Shown here in pieces: positions 12,566 to 25,593 of a stretch of DNA of 64,000 nucleotides. How positions within the stretch are numbered: the first letter of the stretch is position 1; each line of letters opens with the position of its first letter. Location of the stretch: positions 26,338,955 through 26,402,954 of the forward strand of contig NC_058051.1 of assembly GCF_020085105.1 (NCBI RefSeq). The letters run 5' to 3'. The notes beneath the pieces are model-generated. The model was not told the DNA's origin, made no database searches, and saw nothing but the letters and a program-made list of their open reading frames with translations. Origin of the DNA: Siniperca chuatsi. Taxonomy: Eukaryota > Chordata > Actinopteri > Centrarchiformes > Sinipercidae. Position numbers and translations under genes: made by a program.

Positions 12566-13588
12566 TCACACCAGAGAGGTTATAAATGTAAACGTGTTGT
12601 TGTTGCTGTCACAGACAAAGTTGATTTGGCACTGCTCCAATCTGGCAATATCTCCAATGTCCAACTCTGATAATAATTGAGTTGGGTCTGTGTTTGTTGT
12701 CAAAACCTTCTGTTTCTCCTGCTGCTCCTCTACATCCTCCTCTGGTTCCACCAACTCCTGCTTCTCAGCTTTTCTGTCCTCATCCTCCTTCTCCTCCTCC
12801 TCCTCCTCCTCCTCTTCTTCTTCCTCTGTGATGGAGCAGAGGCGGGTGGCGGTCCCGGGGTTGTCGGCAGGCGGTCTGTAGTGGCACTGCCCGTTCAGCA
12901 GCCTCCTCAGTGGCATCAGGGGCACCGCCTCCTCACCCAGCAGCTGCTGCTGGCAGTGCCGGAAATCACTCTGACGCTTCAGCCGTTTGAACTCACTGAA
13001 GGCGGAGGTGGCGTTCTGGTAGAGGCTGTGGGCGATGGCCTGGGCCTTCTCCGACTTGCTAACCAGGACAGCATGACACCGGAGCACCACGGCCATGTTC
13101 TTGACCTGGTGCCTGTAGATCCAAGCCAGGATCTTGGGCCGGCATGGGTCAGCGTTGCAGTAGGTGATTCTGTTCAGGGAGTAAAGATGGATGGGTTTCT
13201 TTTTCCCAGATTTGTCAGCACTCATCCGGATGCCTTGCGGCCCCACTGTTAACCTCATCTTGACACTCTGCTCCCCGTAGTTGCTCCTCGCCCAGATCTT
13301 GGCCACTGCCTCCTGGGTGCAGCCGTCTCCCTTTGCCGTGATGGTGACCACACTCCCCAGGTAGCGCGCATTGTAAACAGGCTCCTCTTTGTTCAATTGC
13401 ACCTTTTGCCGTTTGGTATGGAAGATGCTGCCCACCCAGTCAAAGGGGCAGTCGGGCAGCAAGTCAGGACAGGAGCGCAGTAAAGATGAGAGGATGGAGT
13501 GGTAGGTCAGCCCAGTCCCGAGGCTCTTGGGTTTACTCTTGGCCTCATCCTCCACCAGAACAAACTTATTCCTTCTCCAGGGCAGCAT
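12566..13588 (-). CDS. fam43b: FAM43B-like protein with PTB/PID domain, single exon
   Basis: A complete intronless frame of 340 aa. It opens with [17 protein letters not shown], the signature N-terminus of vertebrate FAM43B, and is close to the human length (about 329 aa). The frame stays open upstream to 13714, but only through a GTG; the ATG at 13586-13588 is the first in frame and matches the family start. A phosphotyrosine-binding/PID-like fold spans about residues 66-200 ([49 protein letters not shown]). After the conserved PLRRLLN segment come SITE and a run of 12 glutamates (255-266), encoded by a GAG/GAA repeat. The C-terminal 75 residues are poorly conserved. FAM43 proteins are presumed intracellular adaptors; their partners are largely unknown. 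Long antisense frames over it are shadows of the acidic repeat. Confidence 0.95.
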   Translation of the reverse strand: MLPWRRNKFVLVEDEAKSKPKSLGTGLTYHSILSSLLRSCPDLLPDCPFDWVGSIFHTKRQKVQLNKEEPVYNARYLGSVVTITAKGDGCTQEAVAKIWARSNYGEQSVKMRLTVGPQGIRMSADKSGKKKPIHLYSLNRITYCNADPCRPKILAWIYRHQVKNMAVVLRCHAVLVSKSEKAQAIAHSLYQNATSAFSEFKRLKRQSDFRHCQQQLLGEEAVPLMPLRRLLNGQCHYRPPADNPGTATRLCSITEEEEEEEEEEEEKEDEDRKAEKQELVEPEEDVEEQQEKQKVLTTNTDPTQLLSELDIGDIARLEQCQINFVCDSNNNTFTFITSLV

Positions 13589-13921
13589 GGTGCGGGAGGA
13601 GTTGGAGCGAGTGAGCCCCTCTGCCGCTGCGTTTGCTCTTATCAGCTCAGTCAAAAGAGTAGGAAAGCCGGTGTGTGCGAGAGAGAGAGGAAAAGCACAG
13701 AGAAACGGCTTCACGAAGCTCAGAGGAGAGACTGAGAGCTGCGAGCCTCAGCCAGTCTGTTCCCCCGCTCGCTCCTCCTTCCTCTCCTCCTCCTCCTCTT
13801 TCTCCTCTGTTGTCTGCATCATGACACGCTGATCAGTGCAGGAGCCTTAGCCCGGCGCTCAGGCACCCTCAACCCCCTCCCTGCTTCGTTGTTTTGCTTC
13901 CAAATGGCTCCCTACCAAAGC

Positions 13922-13931
13922 ATTATTTATC
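13922..13931 (-). promoter_or_regulatory. TATA-like box upstream of fam43b (candidate)
   Basis: On the minus strand the sequence reads GATAAATAAT, about 335 bp before the fam43b ATG, followed by the GC-richer stretch 13750-13900 expected of a 5' UTR. Position and sequence fit a TATA box, but no other core element was identified. Confidence 0.2.
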
Positions 13932-14225
13932 CGTCCAGCTTTGCGCTGAGGTATCACTGTATTTTAGTTTCATGTAAACCTGAGGAAGAGGGTACATCGC
14001 CTAGTCATTCCCTCTCAGGGGACTTATGTGACTTGTTAATTCTGGCATAAAAGTCAGTCGAGCCCATAGATTGCAATTAATTCTTCATGTTTAGCGTGAT
14101 TATCAGATGAGTATGTCAACAGAATGATCTAGTAGCATTGTTAGCATGAGGATGAAAGAGGTTTGGATCCAAAACACATAATCGCAACTTGGTATTACTC
14201 TCAACTCAATCGATCAGTCTTTTAA

Positions 14226-14690
14226 TACATGTATTATTATTATTATTATTATAATGTTAGTCCATTTTATTTATACAGCAAAGTTACAAAGTGCTTCACA
14301 CGGTTAAACCAGGATTAAAACATTTCAGGACTGCAATGAGGCAAATAAAAATCAATCAATGACAAATAATCCAAACATAAAATGGAATAAAATACCCAAC
14401 AATAATATGAGATAATAACAATAATAAAACAGAAATAAAACAGTGTGCTAGCATTAAAAAAAGATAAGTTTTGAGAAGTGATTTAAAAGATGTCGCTGAT
14501 TCTGGAAGCCTCAGATCTTCAGGCAGGGAGTTCCAGAGCTGAGGGGCCCTGACTGCAAAAGCCCGGTCACCTTTAGTTTTTAGGAACAGCCAGCAGAGGC
14601 CTGTCTGAGGATCTGAGGCTGCACTTATAGGGAAGCAACATTGGATAACAAGTCAATTTAAATCTGTCCTGTCCTTTAATGCTCTAGGTT
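14226..14690 (-). mobile_element. LINE-2 type retroposon, 3' end
   Basis: Read on the minus strand, 14460-14585 encodes KTKGDRAFAVRAPQLWNSLP followed by EDLRLPESATSFKSLLKTYL. This is the characteristic C-terminus of L2-clade LINE reverse-transcriptase proteins. It is followed by an AT-rich 3' tail ending in a TTA-type microsatellite (ATTATT run at 14232-14251 on plus), the usual L2 terminus. Only the last few hundred bases are present, as expected for 5' truncation. Confidence 0.75.
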
Positions 14691-14805
14691 AGTTTTGTTT
14701 GTTTACATCAGCAATTTTAAGAAACACACAACAGACAGAATTTCTTCAGAAAATTCTCTCTTCTTTAACACAAACTCTATAAATATGTAAGTGAAAAAAA
14801 TACTT

Positions 14806-14828
14806 TATATATATATATATATATATAT
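14806..14828. repeat. (AT)n microsatellite
   Basis: About 11 AT units in the fam43b upstream flank. Confidence 0.85.
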
Positions 14829-15364
14829 CAAACTAATTATGGAATGGACTTTAAAATGTGCATTGAAGTGATATTTCTAAAAAATAATTCAAGAGTAACT
14901 CAGAAAGAGCGAGTTTCTGTAATTAAAAATAGTTTGTAAGCACTTACATTTGAAAGGAGTCCCAGAATAATTGTAACTGAAAATGTAATTTATATTCTAC
15001 ACGGTGAAATTTATTACTAATTGTCAGCTCTTGAAAGGAAGCAATGAAGCAAAATAATGTATAAACTCTCAACCCTCTCTCCTACAAATTGTGTTAATAC
15101 TCATTTGTTTTGCCAATTACATTTTGAAGTAAACGTAATTGCTGCCTGGATTATGTTCGCCAGGATCATTTTTTTCCAGGAAAGGAAGTGCTACCTTTCT
15201 GTACTGCACGCTGTTCGTAGGGAGGTGGTCAGGTGGATGGTGGGTGGACAAAGAGCAGGACTTTGACTGAGGTGTGGTCAGGTTTAGGTAACAAAGGCTC
15301 TTTGGCTAAAGTTAGGGAAAGATAGTGGTTTCAGTTAAATGGTAATAAAGTAAAGATATCCTGT

Positions 15365-16345
15365 CTCATGCTTCAGCCAGACCGTTGGTCTCTCTGTCCA
15401 CCACTTCAATCCAAACTGAAATATCTCAGCAACTATTGGATGGATTGCCATGAGATTTTGTACAGACATTCATGGTCCCCAGAGGATCTGGATTAGGATT
15501 AGCCTGCTGATTTTGATGATCCCAGACTTTTCCTATAGTGCCGCCAGCAGGTCAAAGTTTTCACTTATCCTGTGAAATATCTCAACATCTACTGGGTAAT
15601 CTACTGGGTAAACTGGCACAAAATTTAGTAGAAATATTCATGTTTCCTAGACAATGTATCCTAATGACCTTGGTGAACCCCTGACTTTTCCTATAGCGCC
15701 ATCATCAGGTCAAATTTTAGTTTGTCCAGTACTTTGCTTTATGACCAAATGCCTGCAAAACTAATGACATTTCCATCAGCCTCAGCTGTACTTTCTGTTT
15801 AGTGCTAGCAAATGTTAGCATGCTAACACAGTAAATGGTGAAAATGGTAAAAGTCATACCTGCTTAACATCAGCAGGTTAATATTGTTATTGTGAGCATG
15901 TTAGCATTTAGCTCAAAGCACTGCTGGGCCTTCTGCTGCGTTCCATTTAAACTGGAATGTCAGACTTTCCGAGTTTCCAGTCAGAGGACCTCAAAATCCA
16001 AGATGGCTGCTCTCGCATCAACAGTTAGTGAACGCTGTAGTAATATACCGTTTATTAGCACTTCTTATGTGTCTCATTAAATTAGTCGTACACACAGTAC
16101 AGTCTAACTTATATCTGTGAACGTGTTGCTACGGTGTTGGTATGCGCAAAATGTGTTGTTATCAACTGGTATTGCTAACAGAGGCTAAAGGTGTCCATCT
16201 TGGTTTTCCTTCTTTTACTGGAATGCAGTAAACACTCGGTTGTGACGTCATTCCCAGACTTCCGAGATAAATAGAAGGCAGAATTTGTACAGCCTCATAG
16301 AGCTGCTAGCTTGGCTGTAGACTCTTAGTCTTGTCTAATATTTAA
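15365..16345 (+). repeat. Family R repeat copy split by a MITE insertion
   Basis: The first part (15365-15930) runs from 'cttcagccagaccg' through 'attggatggattgccatg', 'gacattcatggtcccc', 'gcctcagctgtactttctg' and 'gcatgctaacac' to 'agctcaaagcactgc'. The expected last part, 'gtacagcctcatagagctgctag' (in two pieces) and 'ggctgtagactcttagtc', resumes at 16287. The two halves are separated by an inserted element at 15931-16286. Confidence 0.75.
15931..16286. mobile_element. MITE inserted in family R repeat
   Basis: About 356 bp interrupt an older repeat. The left end 'ttctgctgcgttccattta' and the reverse complement of the right end ('ttctgccttctattta', then 'tcggaagtctggga') are imperfect inverted repeats. 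The interior has 'ccaagatggc' and, in inverted sense, 'gtccatcttgg'. No coding capacity. It is a non-autonomous DNA transposon of unassigned superfamily. Confidence 0.55.
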
Positions 16346-17994
16346 CTAAGACCATCATCTTTCTCAAAACATAACCAAGTGCTGTGCGTGCCAAAACATG
16401 AGAACCAGAACATACGTTGTGAGTGAAGGTTTAGCAGATACATTCATTAAAAAAAGGTTTCCTTATGCTGAGAAAAAATCCAGATGGCATCATGTTTCCC
16501 TAACAACATATCTGCTGATGCAAATGAATAGTATAAATATGTAATTTCTAGGAGACTGGGTTGACATTTGGTGCAATGTACATGAGTTAGAGAACATGGG
16601 TGAACAGCTGTCCTATATTAATGCTGTGTGTCCAAACATCTGTGTGACTGGCCAAACACTGAATAACGAGGGCAGATAAAAGGCAGTTAGTGGAGGATTC
16701 TGGTGCAATGAATCAAAATAAGTAACATCTGTGTCTGCAGCATGGACTGCACTGTCATGGGTAGATGGTGGTGAAGTTCTCTGCTGAGAGGTTAGTTACT
16801 GTGGCAACACTGGAAAATAAATGTCTCTTTTTCTACCCCTGGTCTGTCCTGTGAATTGAACAAAACCATGAATAGAAGAATAAATTGAATTGTTTTAGAG
16901 TTACAACCTCATATATAGATGTGATTTATTCCAGTTATTTAAAAGGAGAGAGCAAATTTTAGTGCAGAACTATCTTTTCAATTAACTTTCTTTTCTGTTC
17001 TTATCTATCTATTCACTTCTCTTTAAAACCCCTGTTATTCTTAGTAGCTCGGGATGCACGCTGATTAAGAGCTGCTTTGTAAACCACATGCATAACCAGA
17101 GGGTATGTGGCCAAACTTGAGACTGTTTGGAAATGATGAAAACTGATTTAAAAGTTTGGGAATAGTCTGGGCAGTTTCCACAAAGCAGACACTCAGATAA
17201 AGATAAAGAGACTTTTGCTCTCCAACTACTTGAATGTTTTTGTTCTGATCCAGGATGAGCTGGTACAGTATGTTCTTGAGCCTCCAAAGACAATGAGATT
17301 GAGACAGCTATGGTCCCATAAATACCCTCTGTGAAGTGAGATAGCTCATCTCTAACCACAGAACATTAACACAGACCCTGATACGCTAAATTGAAAAAAT
17401 CCATCATGGTTTGGCCTTTTCAGAAATGGATGCATGTTTTCAGTATTGACTTATCTGCCATCCGAGTTACCATCCTGTATAAGAGGGTTGTTCATTGAAA
17501 TCAGGAAATGTCTCGACTCTCTGCTGCGTTACGTGTCCAGTCTCTTTATCTCCTGCCTGTGAAAGTGTGAAACAACTTGTTTGTAAGAAATGTGCATCTA
17601 TTCCATTTCAGTGTATACTGCTCTGAAGAGTGAGAACTGTGGAATATGAGTATAACATGAACAAAATTAATTTGTTCTCTCAGAGTGTGGTGCATTTTAA
17701 TAAATCTGTCTTCACTCAAGGTGATGGTTAGAAGTTTGTAAAACTGCAAACCAATTCCTTATGTATTCAGTTAATATCATCACCATATAAACGTGTTTAA
17801 TCCTGTTGGAAGACTAGCAGTTGCTTGGCATGGTAAAACATATTCATTAAACAGTCCAATGTTGTGAAATATTTCTGGCTTGCCTTTTCCACTGGAACTA
17901 ATGTTAATTTAAAACACTCAGCATATGCATCAGTGCCTCACCATGAACTCATCTGTGTAAAAAAAATGGAGGGTGTGTGTGTAGGGAGGGTGTG
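16346..17994. other. Intergenic, nothing recognised
   Basis: No exon, RNA gene or convincing repeat was seen. The open frame at 17009-17359 on the minus strand has no family motif. Confidence 0.5.
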
Positions 17995-18560
17995 TGACTA
18001 AGAGTCTACAGCCAAGCTACCGGCTCTGTGAGGCTGTATACAGCGGTGCTATGTATACAGCGGTGCAATGCTAAGGTCAACATGCTAACATGCTCCTTAT
18101 GACAATGCTAACATGCTGACAGAGTATGTTTGATGCTGATGTTTAGCAGGTTTAATGTTTACCATGTTCAACATCTTAGTTTAGCATTCTAACCTGATAA
18201 TTAGCACTAATCACACAGTACAGTTGAGGCTGATGGGAGTTGTCTTTAGAAAAAAAGTCAGGGATCATCAAAATCAGTAGGCTTCATCTTCTGGTGACCA
18301 TGAATGTCTGTGCAAAATTGTTTGGTATTTGTTGTTAAGTTATTTCAGTCTGGGTCTAAGCTGAATTCCAACACATCCAATAGTTGTGGAGACATTTCAA
18401 TAAAAACTAAAAATGTCAACCTCATGGTGGTGCAAGAGAAAAAAAATCAGTGGATCACCAGAGTCAGTAGGCGGCATCCTTCGGGGACCATGAATGTCTG
18501 TACAAACGTTCATGGCAATCAATCCAATAGTCTAGTTCACTCTAGATTAAAGTTATGGAT
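17995..18560 (-). repeat. Family R repeat copy, inverted
   Basis: This is the reverse orientation of the unit at 15365, starting 'aagagtctacagccaagcta' and running through 'gctaacatgctgac' and 'cagttgaggctgatggga' to 'gaccatgaatgtctgtac'. The phrase 'gtatacagcggtgc' is tandemly duplicated at 18036-18066. The 131-aa open frame at 18304-18699 is repeat-derived. Confidence 0.75.
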
Positions 18561-19614
18561 AAACCGACAGACTGACATTGCCATCCCTGGAGCCATGGCT
18601 AAAAACTGTTTGTTTACAGTTGAGCTGCACATTTTAAAATGGTTACAATCCAATCTCCAGCTCAGCCCTTGGCTCCGGAGTCGTCCTCATTTCCTGTAAC
18701 TCTACCTATCTCTCTCACTCTCAGTTGAACATACACATCCATTATCAACTCACACAACCCAGGGTACAGAATGTTATCATAGCAATCCAATTACTTTTAT
18801 CTGAGTGACAACCCTCCCTCACCACCCAAATTCTCCTTCCTTACTCTTAGTTTCTTTTCATTGCTTTTGTAGAAATCCTTTTATCCAGGGCAGTGTGTGG
18901 TACATATTTCTGTCTAGCAAGGCAGCCTAATTGAATTGGGCTCTCTCTTCATCCCGCTACACTTACCGAGCACGGTGTAATCAGTGAGAGGGGCCTTGCA
19001 GAGAAGGTCCCAGTTCGTGGATGGCTGATTTATGGCTGTACGTGAGGGCGGCAGCAAGGCAGCCAGCACACAGTAAAGAACAATAGAAAGGGAATGATGA
19101 CAGAATGGACTACTGTGCTCTTCATATATCAGACTGCTGCGATAGATAACACGCCTACACACAATCAAAAAAAAAAAAAGATACAAGTCTCACAAAAACG
19201 ATAAGGGAATGCCATGAACACTAGAGCTGGAGTCATTTCTTTGTTTACAAAAGAAGGAAGTATAGGCCTCAAGGAATGGAAATCAATATCATCTCATTCC
19301 CACGCTATAGATTCCCATTGGCTTGGCTGAATACATAATGCAGTGAATATAGTTTAATGAACAGGGAGAGTGCAGGACATTAGATACAGGAGGCTCAGTC
19401 CCTCCTTTAATCAGGAGAATGATACAGTCACAGGAGACCTGCGGGTCAACTCCCCCTCATTTACTCCTGTACTACACCATGGGGAAAGTGCTGCACTACA
19501 GTAAGTGATTTATTAGTTTACATGTAGGGTCAAAGAAAAAATAAGAGCCAATCAGTGCATGTTTGAATTATATACAGCTTCAGTTTTTAATAAAGATCTG
19601 GAGTTGAAGCACTT

Positions 19615-20110
19615 AAAGGAATAGTTCAACATTTTGGGAAATATGTTTCTTCACTTTCTTGCCAAGAGTTAAATTAAGAGAAGATTGATACCACTTTAAT
19701 GCTTGTCCGGTAAATATGAAGCTACAGCCAGCAGCCGGTTAACTTAGCTTAGCATAAAGACAGAAACAGGTAGAAACATCTAGCCTGGCTCTGTCTGAAG
19801 GTAACAAAATCCACCTACCAGCACCTCTAAAGCTCACTAATTAGCACATCATATCAATTTGTGTGTGTGCCTGGCAAAGAAATAGTCTAGAACCACAAAT
19901 TGTTGTTTTTAAAACAACAAATGTGATTAAACTAACTAATAAGCTTTGGAGGTGCTGGTAGGCAGATTTTGTTGTGTTACCTTTGAATCTACTCAGGTAT
20001 ATAGCATTTTAAAAGGAATACTTTGACATTTTGGGAAATACGCTTATTTGATTTCTTGCCGAGAGTTAAATGAGAAGATTGATACCACTCTCATATCTAT
20101 CCATTCAATA
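19615..20110 (+). mobile_element. TTAA-type fold-back MITE(s)
   Basis: A left end 'TTAAAGGAATAGTTCAAC' at 19615 is followed by the full left arm ('gctacagccagcagccgg', 'agcttagcataaagac', 'ctagcctggctctg', 'accagcacctctaaagctc') and then inverted text ('ggaggtgctggtaggcag'). A second left end, 'aaaaggaatactttgacatt', starts again near 20014 and repeats the first about 100 bp. The array therefore looks like one element abutting a truncated second copy. Confidence 0.65.
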
Positions 20111-22183
20111 TCACGAATATCATAGAAATACAGCATTTTCTATCCTCCCTTATTCACTATTGATATCCCCATATTCAGTATTAATAGCATCAGTGTTTCA
20201 TCATGTGTAGCAGGTAAATGTGTTACACTTTTGAAGCTTTGAAAGACAGAATGAGACGCACCATAAATAAAGCCTGTGCCAAATAGCTTCATTATATATC
20301 CAGTGCTCTTGTTGAGTAATCCTCAGAGGCAATCCTCCAGGCATAGAATGCCAGCTGATTTCAATATCTCGAGGAACTGAGACTTTTCTAAATAATGTGC
20401 TTTTCAGTGGCAGAATAAGCCAGGATAGAGCTAAAAGCTGCGTGATACCGTGAGAGAGCAGAAAAAAATCTTCCAATTATTCCAAATGGGTTTTACATGA
20501 GAGACTCTGCTTTTGAAGGTTTTTGTATAAATGCCCAAAGACGTTTGATTGCATTCTTGATAGTGAATGTGTGTGTCCATGAAAGGCACCTGAATGAAGT
20601 TAAAGACTTTACAATTGATGTTGTATCCTATTTATTTGCATATTTGTCAAGTCAGACTGACATACAAGTTAAGAGTGGGCTGAAAGTTAGTGACAACTTC
20701 CTCTGTTTTGCAGCTAAGTATTAAAATCTGACATTTCAAAAGTTATTTCTTTATTTATATTTTTTAAGGTCTAATTTTTTCTGATCTGACCTTAATTACT
20801 CTGGCATTTTATAAAAGGATCTCACATGTTTTGAAATTTCAATATGTGTGCGGTAAATCTGACACTTTATTACATGAAACGTAGGTGACTGTTGTGCATT
20901 TGGATCAGGGAAGGGAGTATTTCTATATGTTGCACAGATAGGTAAGATGCCAGGCTAATCTGAACCAGTCACAACAAATTCTAACTGTCATCCCTTCAAC
21001 ACTACAGCACTAAGAGGACACATATGATGTTCTTCTCACCTCTTGTACTCCTCCCATAAAGCTGTTGCCTCCATCTGCAGTCGCTATTTCTGTCTGAAAT
21101 CCACGTGAATGTGTGTCAGGCCTGCATTTGATCGGAAGTCGTTATGTGACAGACACAAAGAAGGTAAGGAAGTGATGTAAGATTTACGTAGGCAGAGGGG
21201 GCACTGGATCAGCAAGGTAGACTCTGTCCACAAAACAAGGTGACTAATGTTGAATACAAGCCCCGAGGACATTTCTGTTCTTTTGATGGGGCTGAAAACA
21301 AGGTTGCACCTTTTCCCGTCAGTAGCAAGCTGCAAATTCTCATAGGCTAATCATTCACGTCAGGTTGATTATGTCAGACTGATTCAGTCAGAGGAGTTTT
21401 CTGAGGCAGCTGTTCCTGTTACATTATTGAACCTCTGAATTTTTTTTAAAGGGTAGTTCAGAGAAGAGGCCATTGAAGTAAAAGTTACAATTAAGTTACA
21501 TAAAAGATGTCAGTGGCAAATCTACAATATTATATTAGTGACTTTTGTTGAGGCCTGTCCAAAGCAAGTACTGAGGTTTTTATGTATTTGACTTTACGCA
21601 GAGACAGCAGACAAAAGCTTTTGTCTGGCCATCAAGCTTTGGATTGGCCGATACATATCATCCACTGATTCCTATTCTTAAACACTTTTGTGATTCATCA
21701 CATTTTTCACACTTTGCCTTTGTGAGTTATTATTTCACTCCATTCCTTTACATTTGGTGACCTTGCCTTCTAAAGTGCCTTTCAAAGTACGCTTTTAATC
21801 TTTTTTTATATACACATTTTCAATTTGTGCACAAAAAATGTAAACACTAGAAATTCATAAACAAGATGAGTCCTGCAGAATGGCTATTACAGACCACATC
21901 CTGTAATTTTGTGATGGATGAAATCCCAACCTCCCCCTGTAATGTTAATTCCTCAGAATTGAGTTTAAGTGTCAAATTGAAATTGTAATAAATTACTTTT
22001 TAGGTGTCCTGATACAAAAAACTCTGGACATGGTGGAAACCATGATTTTGTCAAATGTTTGATTCTGCCTCATCTATCATTTTTCACGTTATCTTGATCA
22101 TCACGTTAGCTCAACATATGCTAACTGTACACTGGCTAAAACAACATATGGGCTGAAAATGTTGCCAGAAGTAATGAGTTAGA
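20111..22183. other. Intergenic, nothing recognised
   Basis: AT-rich DNA with no recognisable gene or repeat family. The short frames at 20201-20724 and 21084-21335 have no motif support. Confidence 0.5.
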
Positions 22184-23120
22184 GCATAAGGTTCAATTCT
22201 GGGACCAATACAGTTCTCCTTATAAATGCTTCCTTTGGGTGATGTAGTCCGCAGACATGGTATTTCTTTTCATTGTTATGCGGATGACACGCAGTTGTAC
22301 CTCCCTGTCAAGCCCACTGACCTTAGTATGCTGAGTTCTCTGCAGGACTGCCTGTCTGACATAAAAAATTGGATGTCGTGGGATTTTCTTTAGCTCAACT
22401 CAAACAAAACTGAAATCCTTGTTATGGGGCCCCAACACATCACTAAACAAATACTGCCATCTACTGGTAGCCTGTCAAAACATATCAAGTCAAAGAAATC
22501 TTTGTGTCCTGTTTTAATAGCAATTTATGTTTTGACAAGCTTGTCCAATCGTGTTTTCATTACCTCAGAAATCTTAGTGATGCAGAACCTGTCTCCTCAC
22601 GCCCTGATTATTGTAACAGCCTGTTCACTTGTCTTAATCAAAAAACTTTACAGAACTCAGCTACTAGGCTGTTAACCGGGACCAAGAGGTTCAACCACAT
22701 CACACCTGTTTTAGCCTCTTTACATTGGCTCCCTGTTTGGTTTAGGATTGATTTTAAGATCTTATTGATTACTTTTAAGGCTCTTCATGGCTTGGCTCTA
22801 GACTATATTTTAGACCTTGTAATCCCTTATGAATCTTCACGTAGGTTGAGATCTTCGGGCAGGGGTCTCCTGTCTGTTCCCGAGTCCAGGTTGAAAACTA
22901 AGGGGGACAGAGCTTTTGCTGTCTTCGTTTAAGTCTCTTCTCAAAACACATTTTTATCTGAAAGCATATCCTGATTTTACCTGAACTGGCTGTTTATTTT
23001 ATTGCTTTTTTGTATTTTATGTATTTTATTTCTTTAGATTTCGTCATTCACTGTGGTATTTTCTTTCTCTTGTTGTGAAGCACTTTGTACTTTGCTTTGA
23101 TAAGTGCTCTATAAATAAAG

Positions 23121-23166
<46 letters not shown>

Positions 23167-23167
23167 T
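22184..23167 (+). mobile_element. LINE-2 type retroposon, RT palm to 3' end, degenerate
   Basis: The plus-strand frames encode GSILGPIQFSLYML-like residues, then HCYADDTQLYLPVKPTDLS (the YADD reverse-transcriptase active site), DCLSDIKNWMSWDF, and after an in-frame stop LNSNKTEILVMGP. Next come DYCNSLFTCLNQ and, in 22504-22932, SATRLLTGTKRFNHITPVLA, LHWLPVWFRIDFKILLITFK and RLKTKGDRAFAV. The element ends with 'ctctataaataaagtttta' and about 16 TTA units (23122-23167). Stops and frameshifts show that it is dead; the 5' part is missing. Its 3' tail matches 50822-51000 on the opposite strand closely. Confidence 0.85.
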
Positions 23168-25593
23168 ATAATCTCATTCTACCGCGACAGAAAGCATCTA
23201 CTAAGACGGTTATGTCAGACTGAATATTGGTAATGAATTGACCATTGAGTCATAATATAAGTCTACGCTTTGGACAGTCTCTCGAAAATTCAACCAACAG
23301 CAGACGTTCAGATGTGGTGCACCTGCAAAGTACTACTAATACAGATACATTATTTTTTATAACCCAAAGCAGCTCTGCTTATTCTGATGCAAGCTATCAT
23401 TGATTGAAACTGGCTGCTTGCTATTTGCTTCACAGTTGACTTTTGGGTTATTCGCTCACACACTGTGCACTACCAGTGTTTTAATGGATTGCAGTGGGGT
23501 GTTTTTGACAGCTGGAGAACCGGGAAATGGTTTGGGACATACAGTATAGCCAATACGACCCATCATCTGGATGTCCCTAGTTTTCTATGTAGTATTAAAA
23601 TCTATTAATTTATCAAAAATAACAAAATCACTGAAGTAGCGTATAGGTTCTTCATATAGGGATCGATATTGCACTTAACTCAAACTCCAAAAATCTGTAT
23701 AACATGCCAAAGTTATGTTTCTTCTTCAGTTTCAGTCAGTGTTAGCAGTGCATGGATTTACACGTAAGAGAACATCGTAGTTCAGAACTCTGAATAAATA
23801 CACCATACACATGATGCAATGAGAATGTGCAAAGAAGCAATATATAAAAAGGCAAATTCCGTTGAAATATGGTTCTTGTCAGAGACGAGGCACAATCCAT
23901 CAAAACAAAAGGCTTACCCATTCAACCGAACTCATTGTTACAAATCTACTGACACACCTCACACTCTGCCTTATGTTGTCTGACAGCCAGTCTATTCCTG
24001 GGATTTTTTCTTTTGCTATCCAAATGTGTGCATGTGTGCACACTGGTGGACCTGGTGTATATATGTAGACCCAAAGTCATGGTTAAAAAGTTGGAGTCTG
24101 CCATCAACACTAGTGCATAATTTGTATGCAGCATGGGATGAACCACTAGCTGAGAGGGTCAACTCGGGGCAAGAAAGTCTTCGTACCCTCCAGGTGGCCT
24201 GTGGGTGCCCCTTCACATTTTTATGGGTTGGAATCTGTATTCATTTCATTATAGCACTGACTTTATGTCCTCTGCAGTGACACAAGAAGAATGTGTAAAT
24301 GGAGCAAGCAACAAATTAGATGAAAATGAGTAGAAAAACACTCTTAACACCACTAGAGTAACAAAGAGTCAAGCTGGAATTCTCGTTTTAAATCTCCTGA
24401 GAAATTAATTGATTGCTTAGACACAATAATGAAATTGAATTATTGAAATGATGAACATTTGACCAATTACTTAAATTACTTGGGCTATCCAATTCTATTT
24501 CCTTTGGGCACAGAGAAGCAAAGCGGTGCTAGACCTAGCTTGCACAGGTGCAACTAATAACATTAATAATAAGTGCATGGTTGAATGGCCCTCCTAAAGG
24601 GAACAGAGCCACCATCAGTGTTAGTTGTGTTTTTTCTGCCAAGACAAGTAAAAAAGGTTTATACTTGCACAGAGTCAGAGATCTAGTCCTACAATTTCAC
24701 TTCTCTAAAGGGAGCCAGTAGCTGCCTTTTATTGTACGGTTAACCGTAAATAGATAAGTAGATAGTAAGCATTTGTAAGTGCGGCGGTGTTTGGGAAGAA
24801 TTTGCCTATTGTTGTGAGTTATTGAATCTCCCATTTTTCCTATATTTAACAATGCTTTGTACATATAATTTTTTTGCTTTTGAATTGCTCTGTCATCACA
24901 ACTCTGAGTATTCTTAATGAAGAATGAGTGACTGAAAACAAATTGATATAATGTTTAGAGGTAAAAGTAAAATATGTGATGATTCAGTTTCAGCTATACT
25001 CCTCTAGGGAGGTTGTGACTGACTGTTTTGTTGTGTGTTTTATCTCTGTTTTTATTTCCTCTGCTGTACTCAGGTCTTTCTTGCAAAAGAGATCTTGATC
25101 TCAATAAGACTACCTGATTAAATAAAAGGCTATAATAATAATAATAATAATAAGTACAGGTGATTACTATTAAATATCATCTGGTACTTGGTGTTTTATT
25201 TTAGAGCTCAAAAAACGATGAGATCTTTACACCTTCAAAAGAACTGAACCACAAAGTATTTTTGAATGTAAGATTTAGATCATGTGTGTAAATGTACCTT
25301 TATAAATTGTTTGTAGTGTTTCTGGGAAGTTTGTCTTTCACACTTTTTAAACACTGATTTCCACATCCAGTCCAAAAAGGCACAATTCCCCTTGCAATTT
25401 ATTTGAATTTTTTTGCAGATGTGAGTAGTTTTCCTGTGAATTGCATTGAGAGACATCAGTGTACATCAACAGCACACTCAAAAAAATCAAGCGTTTTTTA
25501 GTATGTATGCTGGCTTTTTTTGAGTAATTCTGTGACTTTTTCTGTGTAAATACACTACAACTCGAAACCTACTTTGAATTAGCGTGTAATGTG
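23168..25593. other. Intergenic, nothing recognised apart from (ATA)n
   Basis: There is a short ATA microsatellite at about 25133-25153. The frames at 23862-24280 on both strands show no motif. No exon of a known gene was identified. Confidence 0.5.

Noticed and set aside
12677..13252. 191-aa and nearby open frames antisense to fam43b, rich in Leu or Ser
   Set aside because: They mirror the GAG/GAA tract and the GC-rich coding strand of fam43b; no independent motif.
18304..18699. 131-aa plus-strand open frame
   Set aside because: Lies mostly in the inverted family R repeat; the residues derive from repeat text.
22504..22932. 142-aa open frame that looks like a conserved protein
   Set aside because: It is the C-terminal part of a LINE-2 reverse-transcriptase ORF, not a host gene.
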